The position numbers and the translations under genes are program-made. A stretch of DNA of 64,000 nt, taken from Cannabis sativa. Taxonomy: Eukaryota > Streptophyta > Magnoliopsida > Rosales > Cannabaceae. Positions 1 to 12,800 of this stretch are shown here, piece after piece. Each line of letters opens with the position of its first letter. Positions within the stretch are counted from its first letter, which is position 1. A model generated the notes under the pieces. That model saw nothing but the letters and a program-made list of their open reading frames with translations, ran no database searches and had not been told where the DNA came from. The stretch spans positions 6,640,501-6,704,500 of the forward strand of contig NW_026870043.1 in the NCBI RefSeq assembly GCF_029168945.1. The letters run 5' to 3'.

Positions 1-3000
1 TCCAGTCCCGGTCAACTTCCGGTTTTGGTTCCAATTTTGGGTTATAGGGAACGAGTTCGGGTCAACTTTTGGGTTTGGGACTAGGTAAAGGTCTGGGTGT
101 GTGTTCGGGTCCTTGTCAGGGTTTGGGTCCAGGGCTGGGTCCCAAATCCAGACACCGACTACGGGTTTTGTCGAAGCCCTGTGTCCAGATCCGGATCCCA
201 TCTCGGGTCCCAGTCTGGTTTTATTTTTTGTGCTGGGTCACGAGCTGGTGCCTAGGTTCAAGTTTGGGTCTGGGTCGGGTACTAGGTCCCGGTCCTAGTT
301 CTTTTTCCCATGTCCCTATCCTGATTCTGGGACCAGGTCTCGGTTATTGTGTGGGTTTGGTCCCGGTCTAGGTTCGGGTTCGAGTCCTAGACTCGGTTCG
401 GGTTTAGGTTGCTGTTTGGGTTTTGATCTGGGTTCGGGTTTGGGTTTAGGTCCTAGTGCTGGTCGTAGTCCTAGTTCTGTTCACGTTCCATTTGCGATTC
501 TTAGTTTGTGTTTGGGTTTGAGTTCGGGTCGGAGTTCGAGTCCTGGTCTGAAATTGGGTTCGGGTACGGATTTCAGTCCAAGTCCAAATCAGGCTCCGGG
601 TGTGGGTTCGCGTCCTCGGTCTTGGTCTAGGTTGGGTCCGAGTCATAAGTTCCGATCCCGATCTGAGTTTGGATTCAGTTCTGGGTCTAAGTCCTTGATC
701 TGATCCTGGTTTGGGTTCAAGTTTTAGTCCGAGTACGTGTCTAGCTTTTAGTCTGATTCTAGGTGTGGGTTTGAGTTTGGGTCAGAGTCTGTGTCCGTGT
801 TTGTGTCCAGGTCTTGACCCCAATCTGGGTCTAGGTTCGGGTCCAGGTCCAAGTGCGGGTCCAAGGTTTGGTCTTGGTCAGGATCTCGGTCCAGATCTAG
901 TTCCAGCATTTCGATCCCAGTTTGACTCTTTGTCCGAGTCATGGTTCGATTTCGGATCCCTATCTAGGTCAAAGTCTGTTATTGGGATCGTGTCCCTAAT
1001 TTAGGTCCAGGTCTGGGTCTCAATTCCGGTCTGGGTACACGACCGTGTCCAGGCCCGAGTTCTAGTCTCAGTTTGGCTCTGAGGCTAGGTCTGTGTTCGG
1101 TTCTACGTCTGGGTTCGGGTCCTGGTCATGGTCCTAGTCTTGTTCTAGAGTCCTGGTTCGGCGATTCTTGTTCAGGTTCTAATTTTGGGTCCCAGGTCTA
1201 GGTCTCGGTTCAGGTTTGGTTCTTCGTCTGGGTTCTGGTCCTTGTATGAGTCCCAGATCTAGCCACCGACTACTGGTCTGTTCCAGGCCCTATTACCTGA
1301 ATCCCGAGTCAAGATCTTGATCACTGTCACGGTTCTCGGTCTGGTTTTGGTTCAGGTCCCAGGTCCCATTTCTGAGTTTGGGTTCGGGATCGAGACTGGG
1401 GTGCGGTTCTAGGTCCAGACCCTTGTTTTGTGTCCCTAGTCAGGTTCCATGTTTGGGTCTGAGTTTAGGTTCGGATTCGGGTCTCGAGTCCTAGTTTGGG
1501 TGGGGATCCGGGTCCGCTTCCCAATTCGGGTATAGGTCTGGGCGCAATTTTAGTTACGATTCCAAGTCCAAGTCCTAGTTCCAATACCGGTCAACTTCCG
1601 TCTTTGGTTCTAATTTTGTTTCACAGGGTACGTGTTCAGGCCCATTTTCGGGATTGGGAGTGGGTTTAGGTCGGGGTGTTTGTTGGGTCATTGTCAGGGT
1701 TCAGGTCCAGGGCTGGGTCCCAAATTAAAACACCGAATACGAGTTTTGTCCAAGCCCAAGGTCCAGATCCAGATCCAAATCTCGGGTCCCAGTCTGGTTC
1801 CATTTCTGTTGCTGGGTCACGAACTGGGTCCTAGGTTCATGTCCAGGTTTCGATCGGGTACTAGGTCCCGGTCCTAGTTCTTTTCCCCATGGCCTATCCT
1901 TATTCTGTGTCCAGGTCCCGGTTACTGTGTGGGTTTGGGTCTCGGTCTAGGTTCGGGTTCAAGTCCTAGTCTCGGTTCGGGTTTAGGTCTCTGTCTAAGT
2001 TTTTATCTGGGTTCGGGTTTGGGTAAGGTCCTTGTCCTAGTTCGGTTCTAGTTCCATTTGCGATTCTTAGTTCGAGTTTGGGTTTGAGTTCAGGTCAGAG
2101 TTCCAGTATTGGTCTGAGTTTGGGTTCGGGTCCGGATTTCATTCTAGGTCCAGATCAGGCTCCGAGTGTGGGTTCGCGTCCTGGGTCTTGGTCAAGGTTG
2201 GGTCCGAGTCCAGAGTTCGAATCCCGATCTAAGTTTGGATTCATTTCTGGGTCTAAGTCCTTTGTTCTGATCCTTGTATTGCTTCGAGTTTGGGTCCGGA
2301 TCCGGGTCTAGCTTTCGGTCTGATTCGTGGTGTGGGTGTTAGTTCGGGTCCGAATCTGTGTCCGAGTTTGTGTCCAGGTCTGGTCCCCGATCTAGGTCTT
2401 GGTTCGGGTCCAGGTCCAAGTTGGGGTCTTGAGTGTGGGTCCAAGTTTGGGTCTGGGTCCAGATCTCGGTCCAAATCTAGGTCCAGCATTTCGATCCAAG
2501 TCTGGGTCTTGGTCTGAGTCCAAATTCGTATTCGGATCCCTATCTAGGTCCAAGTCTATGTTTGGGATCAGGTCCCAGATTTAGGTCCAAGTCCGAGTCT
2601 GAGTTCCGGTCTGGGTACACGACCATGTACGGGCCCGAGTTCCAGTCTCAGTTAATGTGTTAGGCTAGGTCTGTGTTCGGTTCTAGGTCTGGGTTCGGGT
2701 CCTGGTCACGGTCCTAGTGTTGTTCTCGGGTCTTGGTTCGGCGATTCTTGTTTAGGTTCTAATTTTGGGTCCCAGGTGTAGGTCTGGGTTCGGGTTTGGT
2801 TCTTCGTCTGGGTTCTTGTCCTTGTCTGAGTCCCAGATCTAGACACCGACTAATGGTCTGATCCAGGCCCGGTTACCCGAATCTCGAGTCAAGATCTGGA
2901 TCACTGTCACGGGTCTCGGTTTGGTTCTAGTTTAGGTCTCAGGTCCCATTTATGAATTTGGGTTCAGGATCGAGACTGGGGTGTGGTTCTAGGTCCCGAC

Positions 3001-6000
3001 CCTGGTTCTGTGTCCCTAGTCTGGTTCCATGTTTGGGTCTAAGTTTATGTTCGGGTTCGGGTCCTGATTCCAGGTTTGGGTGGGGATCTGGGTCCGGCTC
3101 CCAAATTGGGGTCTAGGTCTTATTTGGAGTCTGGGTCCTTGTCCGATTACGGTTCTGGATCTAGGTCCAATTTCAGTTATGATTTCAAGTCGAAGTCATA
3201 GTTCCAACCCCAGTCAACTTCCGTTTTTGGTTCCAATTTTGGGTCACAGGGTACGGGTTCGGGTCCAGGGCTGGGTCCCAAACAAAGACACCGACTACAG
3301 GTTTTTTCAAAGCCTTGGGTCCTGATCCGGATCCCAATCTCGGGTCCCAGTCTGGTTCCATTTCTGGTGCCGGTCACGAGCTGGGTCCTAAGTTCAAGTT
3401 TGGGTATGGGTCAGGTACTATGTCCCGATCCTATTTCTGTTTCCCAGTTCCCTATCCTGATTCTGGATCCAGGTCCCGGTTATTTCTTGGGTTTTGGTCC
3501 TGGTCTAGGTTCGGGTTAGAGCCCTAGTTTGAGTTCGGGTCAGAGTTCGAGTCCTAGCTTGATTTTGGGATCAGGTCCGGATTTCAGTCTAGGTCCAGAT
3601 CAGGCTCTGGGTGTGGGTTCGCGTCCTGGGTCTTGGTCTAGGTCGTGTCCGAGTCCCAAGTTCCAATCCCGATCTGAGTCTGGATTCAGTTTTGGGTCTA
3701 AGTCCTTTGTTCTGATCCTGGTCCGGGTCCCGGTCTTGCTTATGGTCTAATTCTAGGTGTCGGTTTGAGTTCTGGTCCGAGTCTGTGTCTGGGTTTGTGT
3801 CCAAGTCTGGACCCCGATCTGGGTCTAGGTTCCAGTCCAGGTCCAAATTGGGGTCTCGAGTGCGAGTCCAAGTTTGGGTCTTGGTCAGGATCTCGATCCA
3901 GATCTAGGTCTAGCATTTCGATCCCAGTCTGGGTCTTTGTCTGAGTAAAGGTTCGTATCCGGATCCCTATATAAATCCAAGTCTGTGTTGGGGATCGGGT
4001 CCAAGATTTAGGTCCAGGTCCGGGTCTCGGTTCCGCTGTAGTTACACAACCGTGTCTGGCTCCAGTTCCAGTCTTAGTTTGGGTATGAGGTTAGGTTTGT
4101 GTTCGGTTCTAGGTCTGGGTTTGGGTCCTGGTCACGGTCCTTGTCTTGTTCTAGGGTCCTGGTTCCGCAATCCTTGTTCAGGTTCTAATTTTGGGTCCAA
4201 GGTCTAGGTCTGGGTTCGGGTTTGATTCTTCGCCTCGGTTCTAGTCCTAGTCTGAGTCCCAGATCTAGACACTGACCACTAGTCTGTTCTAGGCCCCATT
4301 ACAAGAATCCTGAGTCAAGTTCTAGGTCTGGCTTTGGGTTTGGGTTTAGGTCCTGGTCCTGGTGCTAGTCCTAGTTCGGTTCTAGTTCCATTTGCCGTTC
4401 TTAGTTCGAGTTTGGGTCCGAGTTCGGGTCGGAGTTCGAGTCCTGGTCTAAATTTGGGTTCGGGTCCGGATTTCAGTCTAGGTCCAGATCAGGCTCCGGT
4501 TGTGGGTTCGCGTCCTGGGTCTTTGTCTAGGTTTGGTCTCAGTCCCAAGTTCCAATCCCGATCTGAGTCTGGATGCCATTCTGGGTCTTAGTCCTTTGTT
4601 CTGATCCTGGTCTGGGTTCGAGTTTGGGCTGGGTCCGGGTCTTGCTTATGGTCTGATTCTAGGTCTGGGTTTGAGTTCTGGTCCGAGTCTGTGTCTGGGT
4701 TTATGTCTGGACCCCGATTTGGGTCTAGGTTCCGGTCCAGGTCCAAGTTGGGGTCTCGGGTGCGGGTCCAAGTTTGGGTCTTTGTCAGGATCTCGATCCA
4801 GATCTAGGTCCACCATTACGATCCCAGTCTTTGGGTCCCAGGTCTAGGTCTGGGTTCGGGTTTGGTTCTTTGTCTGGGTACTGGTCCTAGTCTGAGTCCC
4901 ACATCTAGACACCGACCACTAGTCTGTTTCAGGCCCCGTTACCCGAATCCCGAGTCAAGATCTGGATCATTGTCACGGGTGTCGGTCTGGTTCTGGTTCA
5001 GGTCCCAGGTCCCATTTTTGAGTTTGAGTTCGGGATCGAGACTGGGGTGCGGTTCTAGGTCCGGACCCTGGTTCTGTGTCACTAGTCTGGTTCCATGTTT
5101 GGGTCTAAGTTCAGGTTCAGGTTCGGGTCCCGAGTCTAGGTTTGTGTTGGGATCCGGGTCCGGCTCCCAATTTGGGTCTATGTCTAATTTGGAGTCTGGG
5201 TCCTGGCCAGGTTACGGTTCGGGATCGAGGTCCAATTTCAATTATGATTCCAAGTCCAAGTCCTAGTTCCATTCCTGGTCAACTTCCGGTTTTGGTTCCA
5301 ATTTTGGGTCACAGGGTACGGGTTCGGGTCAACTTTTTGGTTTGGCACTTGGTTCAGGTCTGAGTGAGGGTTCGGGTCCTTGTCAGGGTTCGGGTCAAGG
5401 GTTGGGTCCATAATCCAGACACCAACTACAGGTTTTGTCCATGCCTTGCGTCAGACTCTGGATTGCAATCTCGGGTCCCAGTGTTGTTCCATTTCTTGTG
5501 CCGGGTCACGAGCTATGTCCTAGGTTCAAGTTCGGGTCTGGGTCGGGTACTATGTCCCGGTCCTAGTTCTATTTCCCAGGTCCCTATCCTGATTCTAGAT
5601 CCATGTCCCGCTTATTGTGTGGGTTTGGGTCTAGGTTCGAGTTCGAGTCCTAGTCTCGATTCGGGTTTAGGTCTCTGTCTGGGTTTTGATCTGGGTTCGG
5701 GTTTGGGTTTAGGTCTTGCTCCTGGTCCTAGTCCTAGTTCGGTTCTTGTTCCATTTGCCATTCATAGTTCGAGTTTGGGTCTGAGTTTGGGTCGGAGTTC
5801 GAGTCCTGGTCTAAATTTGGGTTCGAGTCCGGATTTTAGTCTAGGTCCAGATCAGGCTCCGGGTGTGGGTTCGCGTCCTGGGTCTTTGTCTAGGTTTGGT
5901 CTCAGTCCCAAGTTCCAATCGCGATCAGAGTCTGGATTCAGTTCTGGGTCTATGTCCTTGGTTGTGATCCTGGTCTGGGTTCGAGTTTGGGTCCGGGTCT

Positions 6001-7375
6001 TGTTCTAGCTTTGGGTCTGATTCTGGGTGTGGGTTTGAGTTTGGGTCGGAGTCTGTGTGCTTTTTTGTGACCAGGTCTGGACCGCGATCTGGGTCTAGGT
6101 TCGAGTCCAGGTCCAAGTTCAGGTCCCGAGTGCGGGTCAAAGTTTGGGTCTTGGTCAGGATCTCGGTCCAAATCTAGGTCCACCATTTCGATCCCAGTCT
6201 GGATCTTGGTCGGAGTCCAGGTTCGTATCCGGATCCCCATCTAGGTCCAAGTCTGTGTTATGGATCGGGTCCCAGATTTTGGTCAAAGTCTGGGTGTATG
6301 TTCCCGTCTGGGTACACGACCATGTCCGGGCCCGAGTTCTAGTCTCAGTTGGGGTGTGAGGCTATGTCTGTGTTCGGTTCCACGTCTGGGTCCGGGTCCT
6401 CATCACGGTCCTAGTCTTGTTCTAGGGTCCTGGTTCGACGATTCTTGTTCAGGTTCTAATTTTTGGTCCCAGGTCTAGGTCTGGGTTCAGGTTTGGTTCT
6501 TCGCCTGGGTTCTGTTCCTAGTCTGAGTCTCAGATCTAGACACCGACTACTAGTCTGTTCTAGGCCCCGTAACCCGAGTCCCGAGTCAAGATCTGGATCA
6601 ATGTCACGGCTCTCGGTCTGGTTCTGAGTTTGGGTTCGGGATCGAGACTGGGGTGCAGTTCTATGTCCGGACCCTTTTACGTCTCTGTCTGGGTTTTTAT
6701 TTGGGTTCGGGTTTGGTTTTAGGTCCTGGTCTTGGTCCTAGTCCTAGTTCGGTTCAGTTCCATTTGCGATTCTGAGTTCGAGTTTGGGTTTGAGTTCGTG
6801 TCGTAGTTCGAGTCCTGGTCTGAGTTTGGGTTCGGGTCCAAATTTCAGTCTAGGTCTAGATCAAGCTCCAGGTGTGGGTTCGCGTCCTTGGTACTGATCC
6901 TGGTCTGGGTTCGAGTTTTGGTCCGAGTCTGAGTCTAGCTTTGGGTCTGACTCTAGGTGTGGGTTTGAGTTCGGGTCCGAGTCTGTGTCTGGGTTTGTGT
7001 CCAAGTATGGACCCCGATCTGGGTCTAAGTTCGGGTCCAGGTCAAAGTTGGGGTCCCGAGTGCGGATCAAAGTTTGGGTCTTGGTCAAGATCTCCGTCCA
7101 GATCTAGGTCCAGCATTTCGATCCCAGTCTGGGTCTTGGTTCGAGTCCATGTTCATATCCGGATCCCTATCTAGGTCCAAGTCTGTGTTTGGGATCATCT
7201 CCCACATTTAGGTCCAGGTCTGGGTCTCAGTTCCGGTCTGGGTACACGACCATGTCCGGCGCCGAGTTCCAGTCTCAGTTTGGGTCTGAGGCTAGGTCTG
7301 TGTTCGGTTCTAGGTCTGGGTCAGGGCCCTGTCCACGGTCCTAGTCTTGTTGTAGGGTCTTGGTTCGGCGATTCA
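1..7375 (+). repeat. Hexamer-based satellite array, segment 1
   Basis: Tandem satellite built from degenerate 6-bp units of the form RGTYYG (GGTTCG, GGTCCG, GGTCTG, GGTTTG, AGTCCT), with GGG runs on the + strand. Landmarks that break the hexamer register recur in a fixed order every 1.5-1.65 kb: TCACAGGGTACGGG, CCAAATCCAGACACCGACTA, TTCCATTTGCGATTC, AGCATTTCGATCCC, TACACGACCGTGTCC and TTTCAGTTATGATTCC. One full unit runs from 1621 to 3243. Units after about 4300 are shortened; near 6670 the register jumps from the GGTCCGGACCC landmark to ACGTCTCTGTCTGGG, a deletion. Positions 1 to about 1350 closely resemble 26675 to about 28000. The open frames here have two-residue periodicity and are not genes. 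Confidence 0.93.
1621..3243 (+). repeat. Complete satellite HOR unit, 1.62 kb
   Basis: Measured from one TCACAGGGTACG landmark to the next (1623 bp). All internal landmarks are present in the usual order, so it can serve as a reference unit for the left part of the array. Confidence 0.75.
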
Positions 7376-7585
7376 GTTGGAATTTATTTTACCAGGATCT
7401 TAGATCTACTCACAAGTATGTTGATTAACACCCTAAATATGAACTTCTAAAACGATTATGAAATAAACACATATAAATTATTAGAAACCCTATGATTGAG
7501 GTATCACTTGCTGTGTGTGGGCACTACTCTAATCACTAAGTATTTCGAAATCTTAAGGAAGAAGACAGAGAGAGAGCGTTCGGCC
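7376..7585 (-). mobile_element. LTR fragment of the copia family
   Basis: About 210 bp of AT-rich sequence interrupts the satellite. It starts with GTTGGAATTTATTTTACCAG and matches the first bases of the LTR at 42038, including the GATCTACTCACAAGTATGTTG region and the GCTGTGTGTGGGCAC and GAGAGAG motifs. It ends at CGGCC, as in the LTR near 42385. Compared with that LTR it lacks an internal block of roughly 135 bp and everything beyond. The satellite phase differs on the two sides, so the fragment reached its present form with rearrangement of the flanks. No TSD is visible. Confidence 0.85.
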
Positions 7586-10500
7586 CTAGTCTTGTCCGGG
7601 CCCGAGTTCTAGTCTCAGTTGGGGTGTGAGGCTATGTCTGTGTTCGGTTCCACGTCTGGGTCCGGGTCCTCGTCACGGTCCTAGTCTTGTTCTAGGGTCC
7701 TGGTTCGACAATTCTTGTTCAGGTTCTAATTTTTGGTCCCAGGTCTAGGTTTGGGTTCGGGTTTGGTTCTTCGTCTGGGTTCTGGTCCTAGTCTGAGTCC
7801 CAGATCTAGACATCGACTGCTGGTCTCTTCCAGGCCACGTTACCCGAATCCCGAGTCAAGATCTGGATCACTGTCACGGGTCTCGGTCCGGTTCTGGTTC
7901 GGGTCCCAGTTCCCATTTCAAAGTTTGGGTTCGAGATCAAGAATGGGATGCGGTTCTAGGTCCCGACCCTGGTTCTGTGTCACTAGTCTGGTTCCATGTT
8001 TGGGTTTGAGTTCAGGTTCGGGTTCGGCTCCCCAGTCCAGGTTTGGGTTGGGATTCGGGTCCGGCTCCCAATTCGAGTCTAGGTCTTATTTGGAGTCCGG
8101 GTCCACGTCCGGTTACGGCTCTGGATCTAGGAACAATGTAAGTTATGATTCCAAGTCCAAGTCCTGGTTCGAATCGCAGTCAACTTCCAGTTTTGGTTCC
8201 AATTTTGTGTCACAGGGTACGGGTTCGGGTCCACTTTTGGGTTTGGGACTGGGTTCACGTCTCGGTGTGCGTTGGGGTCCTTGTCAGGGTTATTTATGAG
8301 TTTGGGTTCGGGATCAAGACTGGGGTGCGGGTCTAGGTCCCAACCATGGTTCTGTGTCCCTAGTCTTGTTCCATGTTTGGGTCTGAGTTCAGGTGGATTC
8401 GGGTCCCGAGTCTAGGTTTTGGTTGGAATCCGGGTCCGGCTCCTAATTGTCGTCTAGGTCTGATTTGGAGTCCGGGTCTTGGTCCGGTTATGGTTCTGGA
8501 TCTAGGTCCAATTTCAGTTATGATTCCAAGTCCAAGTCCTAGTTCCAATCCCGGTCAACTTCAGGTTTTGATTCCAATTTTGGGTCACAGGGTACGGGTT
8601 CGGGTCCACTCTTGGGTTTGGGACTGGGTTCAGGTCTGGGTGTCGGTTCGGTTCTTTGTCAGGGATTTTTCCAAGCCCTGGGTCCAGATCCGGATCCCAA
8701 TCTCGGGTCCCAGTCTGGTTCCTTTTTTGGTGCCGAGTCACGAGCTTGGTCCTAGGTTCAAGTTCACGTCTGGGTCGGGTACTAGGTCCCAGTCCTAGTT
8801 CTGTTTCCCAGGTCCCTATCTTGATTCTGGGATTGGGTCCCGGTTATTGTCTGGGTTTGGGTCCCGGTCTAGGTTCGGGTTCGAGTCCTAGTCTCGGTTC
8901 ACGTTTAGGTCTCTCTCTGGGTTTTCATCTGGGTTCGGGTTTGGGTTTAGGTCCGGGTCCTTGTCCAAGTCCTAGTTCGGTTCTAGTTCCATTTGCGATT
9001 CAAAGTTCGAGTTTGGGTTTGAGTTCGGGTCTAAGTTCGAGTCCTGTTCTGAGTTTCGGTTCGGGTCCGGATTTCAGTCTAGGTCCAGATCAGGCTCCGG
9101 GTGTGGGTTGCGCCATGGGTCTTTGTCTAGATGGGGTCCGACTCCCAAGTTTCAATCCCGATTTGAGTATGGATCTCGATTCTGGATCTAAGTCCTTGGT
9201 CTCGATCTGGCGGTCTGTGTTCGAGTTTGGGTTCGGGTTCGGGTCTGATTCTAGGTGTGCGTTTGAGTTCAGTTTTGAGTTTGTGTCTGGGTTTGTGTCC
9301 AGGTCTGGACCCCAATCTGGGTATAGGTTGGGGTCCAGGTCCAAGTTTGGGTCTTGGTCAAGATCTCAGTCCAGATCTAAGTCCAGCATTTCGATCCCAG
9401 TTTGGGTCTTGGTTCGAGTTCAGGTTCGTATTCGGATCCCTATCTAGGTCCAGCTCTGTGTTTGGGATTGGGTCCAAGATTCAGGTCCAGGTCCGGGTCT
9501 CAGTTCCAGTCTAGGTACACGACCGTGTTCGGGCCCGAGTTCCAGTCTCAGTTTGGGTCTGAGGCTAGGTGTGTGTTCGGTTCTAGGTCTGGGTTCGGGT
9601 CCTGGTCACGGTCCTAGTCTTGTTCTAGGGTCATGGTTCGGTAATTCTTGTTCAGGTTCTAATTTAGGGTCCCAAGTCTAGGTCTAGGTTCGGGTTTGGT
9701 TCTTCGTCTGGGTTCTGGTCCTAGTCTGAGTCCCAGATCTAGACACCGACTATTGGTTTGTTCCAAGCCCAGTTACCCGAATCCCGAGTCAAGATCTGGA
9801 TCACTCTCACGGGTCTCGGTCTTGTTCTAATTCATGTCCAAGTCCCATTTCTAAGTTTGGGTTCGGGATCAAGATTGGGGGGCAGTTCTAGGTCCGGACC
9901 CTGGTTCTGTGTCCCTAGTCCAGATCCATGTTTGGTCTGAGTTCAAGTTCGGGTTCGGGTCCCAAGTCCAGGTTTGGGTTTGTATCCGTTCCGGCTCCCA
10001 ATTCGGGTCTAGGTTTGATTTGGAGTCCGGGTCCTAGTCTGGTTACCTTTCTGGATCTAGGTCAAATTTCAGTTATGATTCCAAGTCCAAGTCCTAGTTC
10101 CAGTCCCGGTAAACTTCCAGTTTTGGTTCCAATTTTGTGTCACAGGGTACGGGTTCGGGTCCACTTTTCGGTTTTGGACTGGGTTCAGGTCCGGGTGTGG
10201 GTTCGAGTCCTTATTAGGGTTTGGGTCCAGGGCTGGGTCCCAAATCCAGACCGACTACGGGGTTTTATCCAAGCCCTTGTTCTTGATCCAGATCCCAATC
10301 TCGTGTCCCAATCTGGTTAAATTTCTTGTGCCGGGTCACGAGTTGGGTCCTAGGTTCAAGTTCGGGTCTGGGTCGGGTACTAGGTCCCGGTCCTAGTTCT
10401 GTTTCCCAAGTCCCTATCCTAATTTTGGGTCTAGGTCCCGGCTATTGTGTGGGTTTGGGTCCCGGTCTAGGTTCGGGTTCGAGTCCTAGTCTCGGTTCAT

Positions 10501-12800
10501 GTTTAAGTCTCTGTCTCGATTTTGATCTGGGTGCGGGTTTGGGTTTAGTTCCTAGTCCTGGTCCTAGTCCTAGTTCGGTTCTAGTTCCATTCGCGATTCT
10601 GAGTTCGAGTTTGGGTTTGAGTTGGGGTCGTAGTTCAAGTCCTGTTCTGAGTTTGGGTTCGGGTCAGGACTTCAGTCTAGGTCTAGATCAGGCTCCTGGT
10701 GTGGGTTCGCATCCTAGGTCTTGGTCTAGGTTGGGTCTGAGTCCCAAGTTCCATTCGCGATCTGAGTCTGGATTAATTTCTGGGTCTAAGTCCTTGGTTC
10801 TGATCCTAGTCAGGGTTCGAGTTCGGGTCCGGGTTCGGGTCTAGCTTTTGGTCTTATTCTAGGTGTGGGTTTAATTTCGGGTCTGAGTTTGTGTCCGGGT
10901 TTGTGTCCATGTCTAGACCCTGATCAGGGTCTAGGTTCGGGTCTAGGTCCAAGTTGGGGTCCCGAGTGCGGGTCCAAGTTTGGGTCTGGGTAAGGATCTC
11001 GGTCCAGATCTAGGTCCAGCATTTCGATCTCATTCTGGGTCTTGGTCCAAGTCCAGGTTCGTATCCGGATCCCTATCTAGTTCCAAGTCTTTCTTTGGGA
11101 TTAGGTCCTACATATAGGTCCAGGTCTGGGTCTTAGTTCCGGTCTGGGTACACGACCGTGTCCGGGCCCGAGTTCAAGTGTCCGTTTGGTTCTGAGGCAA
11201 GGTCTGTGTTGGGTTCTAAGTCTGGGTCCGGGTCTTGGTCACGGTCCTAGTCTTGTTCTAGGGTCCTGGTTCGGCAATTCTTGTTCAGGTTCTAATTTTG
11301 GGTCCCAGGTCTAGGTTTGCATTCGGGTTTGGTTCTTCGTTTAGGTTCTTGTCCTAGTCTAAGTCCCAGATCTAGACACCGAATATTGGTATGTTCAAGG
11401 CCCTGTTACCCGAATCTCGAGTCAAGATTTAGATAACTGTCGCGGGTCTCGGTCTGGTTCTGGTTCAGGTCCTAGGTCCCATTTCTGAGTTTGGGTTCGG
11501 GATCGAGACTAGGGTGCGGTTCTAGGTCCCGACCCTGGTTCTGTGTCCCTAGTCTGGTTCCATGTTTGGGTCTGAGTTCAAGTTCGGGTTCAAGTCCCAA
11601 GTCCAGGTTTGGGTTGGGATCCGGGTCTGGCTCCTAATTCGCGACTAGGTCTTATTTGGAGTACGGGTCTTGGTCCAGTTACAGTTTTGGATCTAAGTCA
11701 AATTTAAGTTATCATTCAAAGTCCAAGTCCTAGTTCCAGTCCTGGTCAACTTCATGTTTTGGTTGCAATTTTTGGTCCAATGCTGGGTCCCAAATCCAGA
11801 GACTGACTACAGGTTTTGTCCAAGCCCTGGGTCCAGTTTCGAATCCAAATCTCAGCACCTTGTCTTGTTCCGTTTCTGGTGCCGGGTCACGAGCTGGGTC
11901 CTAGGTTCAAGTTCGGGTCTGGGACGGTTACTAGGTCGCGGTCCTAGTTCTGTTTCACAGGTCCCTATACTGATTCGTGGTCAAGGTCCGGGTTATTGTG
12001 TGGGTTTGGGTCCCGGTCTACGTTCGGGTTCGAGTCCTAGTCTCGGTTCGGGTTTAGGTCTTTGTCTGGGTTTTGATATGGGTTCGAGTGTTTGTTTAGG
12101 TCTTGGTACTGGTCCTTGTCCTAGTTCGGTAATAGTTCCATTTGCGATTCTGTGTTCGAGTTTGGGTTTGAGTTCGGGTCGGAGTTCGAGTCCTGTTCTG
12201 AGTTTGGGTTTGGGTCCGGATTTAAGTCTAGGTCTAGATTAGGCACCGGGTGTGGGTCGTGTCTTGGCTCTTGGTCTAGGTTGGGTCCGAGTCCCAAGTT
12301 CCAATCCCGATCTGAGTGTGGGTTCAGTTTGTGGTCTAAGTCCTTTGTTCTGATCCTAGTCTGGGTTCGAGTTTGGGTCTAGTTCCAGGTCTAGCTTTGG
12401 GTCTGAGTCTGTGTCCGGGTTTGTGTCCAGGTCTAGACCCCGATCTGGGTCTAGGTTCGGGCTAGGTCAAAGTTGGGGTCCCGAGTGCGGGTCCAAGTTT
12501 GGGTCTGGGTCAAGATCTCGGTCAAGATCTAGGTCCAGCATTTCGATCCCATTCTGGGTCTTGGTCCGAGTCCAGGTTCGTTTATGTATCCTTATCTAGG
12601 TCCAAGTCTGTGTTTGGGATCATCTCCCACATTTAGGTCCAGGTCTGGGTCTCAGTTCCGGTCTGGGTACACGACCATGTCCGGCGCCGAGTTCCAGTCT
12701 CAGTTTGGGTCTGAGGCTAGGTCTGTGTTCGGTTCTAGGTCTGGGTCAGGGCCCTGTCCACGGTCCTAGTCTTGTTGTAGGGTCTTGGTTCGGCGATTCA
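7586..12800 (+). repeat. Hexamer satellite array, segment 2
   Basis: Same satellite family. The first 160 bp or so (7592 to about 7755) nearly repeats 6327 to about 6490, a local duplication beside the LTR fragment. Two TCACAGGGTACG landmarks only 375 bp apart (8210 and 8585) show a strongly shortened unit, followed by full units at 8585-10139 and 10140 to about 11774. The landmark near 11775 is itself degraded. Confidence 0.9.
8585..10139 (+). repeat. Complete satellite HOR unit, 1.56 kb
   Basis: Landmark-to-landmark unit of 1555 bp. It contains the cluster of differences at about 9176-9206 that separates duplication copy 1 from copy 2. Confidence 0.7.

Larger units (their letters stand above)
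7198..12622 (+). repeat. 5.4-kb tandem duplication, copy 1
   Basis: This 5425-bp block is repeated immediately downstream at 12623-18044. The offset is 5425 bp up to about 9175 and 5422 bp afterwards. A 30-bp identical stretch (beginning TATCTAGGTCCAAG) lies at 7168-7197, 12593-12622 and 18015-18044. These are the left edge, the junction and the right edge. The block carries the LTR fragment at 7376-7585 and several HOR units. Confidence 0.93.

Noticed and set aside
7376..7585. Miniature inverted-repeat transposon
   Set aside because: No terminal inverted repeats or TSD; it aligns to the start of the LTR at 42038 with an internal deletion.
9090..9344. Minus-strand Asp-Pro-Asn-rich frames resembling a repetitive surface or ice-binding protein
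   Set aside because: They are the complement of the same hexamer, and the resemblance is compositional only.
8656..9447. Long Gly/Ser/Leu-rich open frame, and many similar frames over the array
   Set aside because: Residue periodicity of two follows directly from the stop-free 6-bp DNA repeat. Frames shift along the array, occur on both strands, and show no domains.
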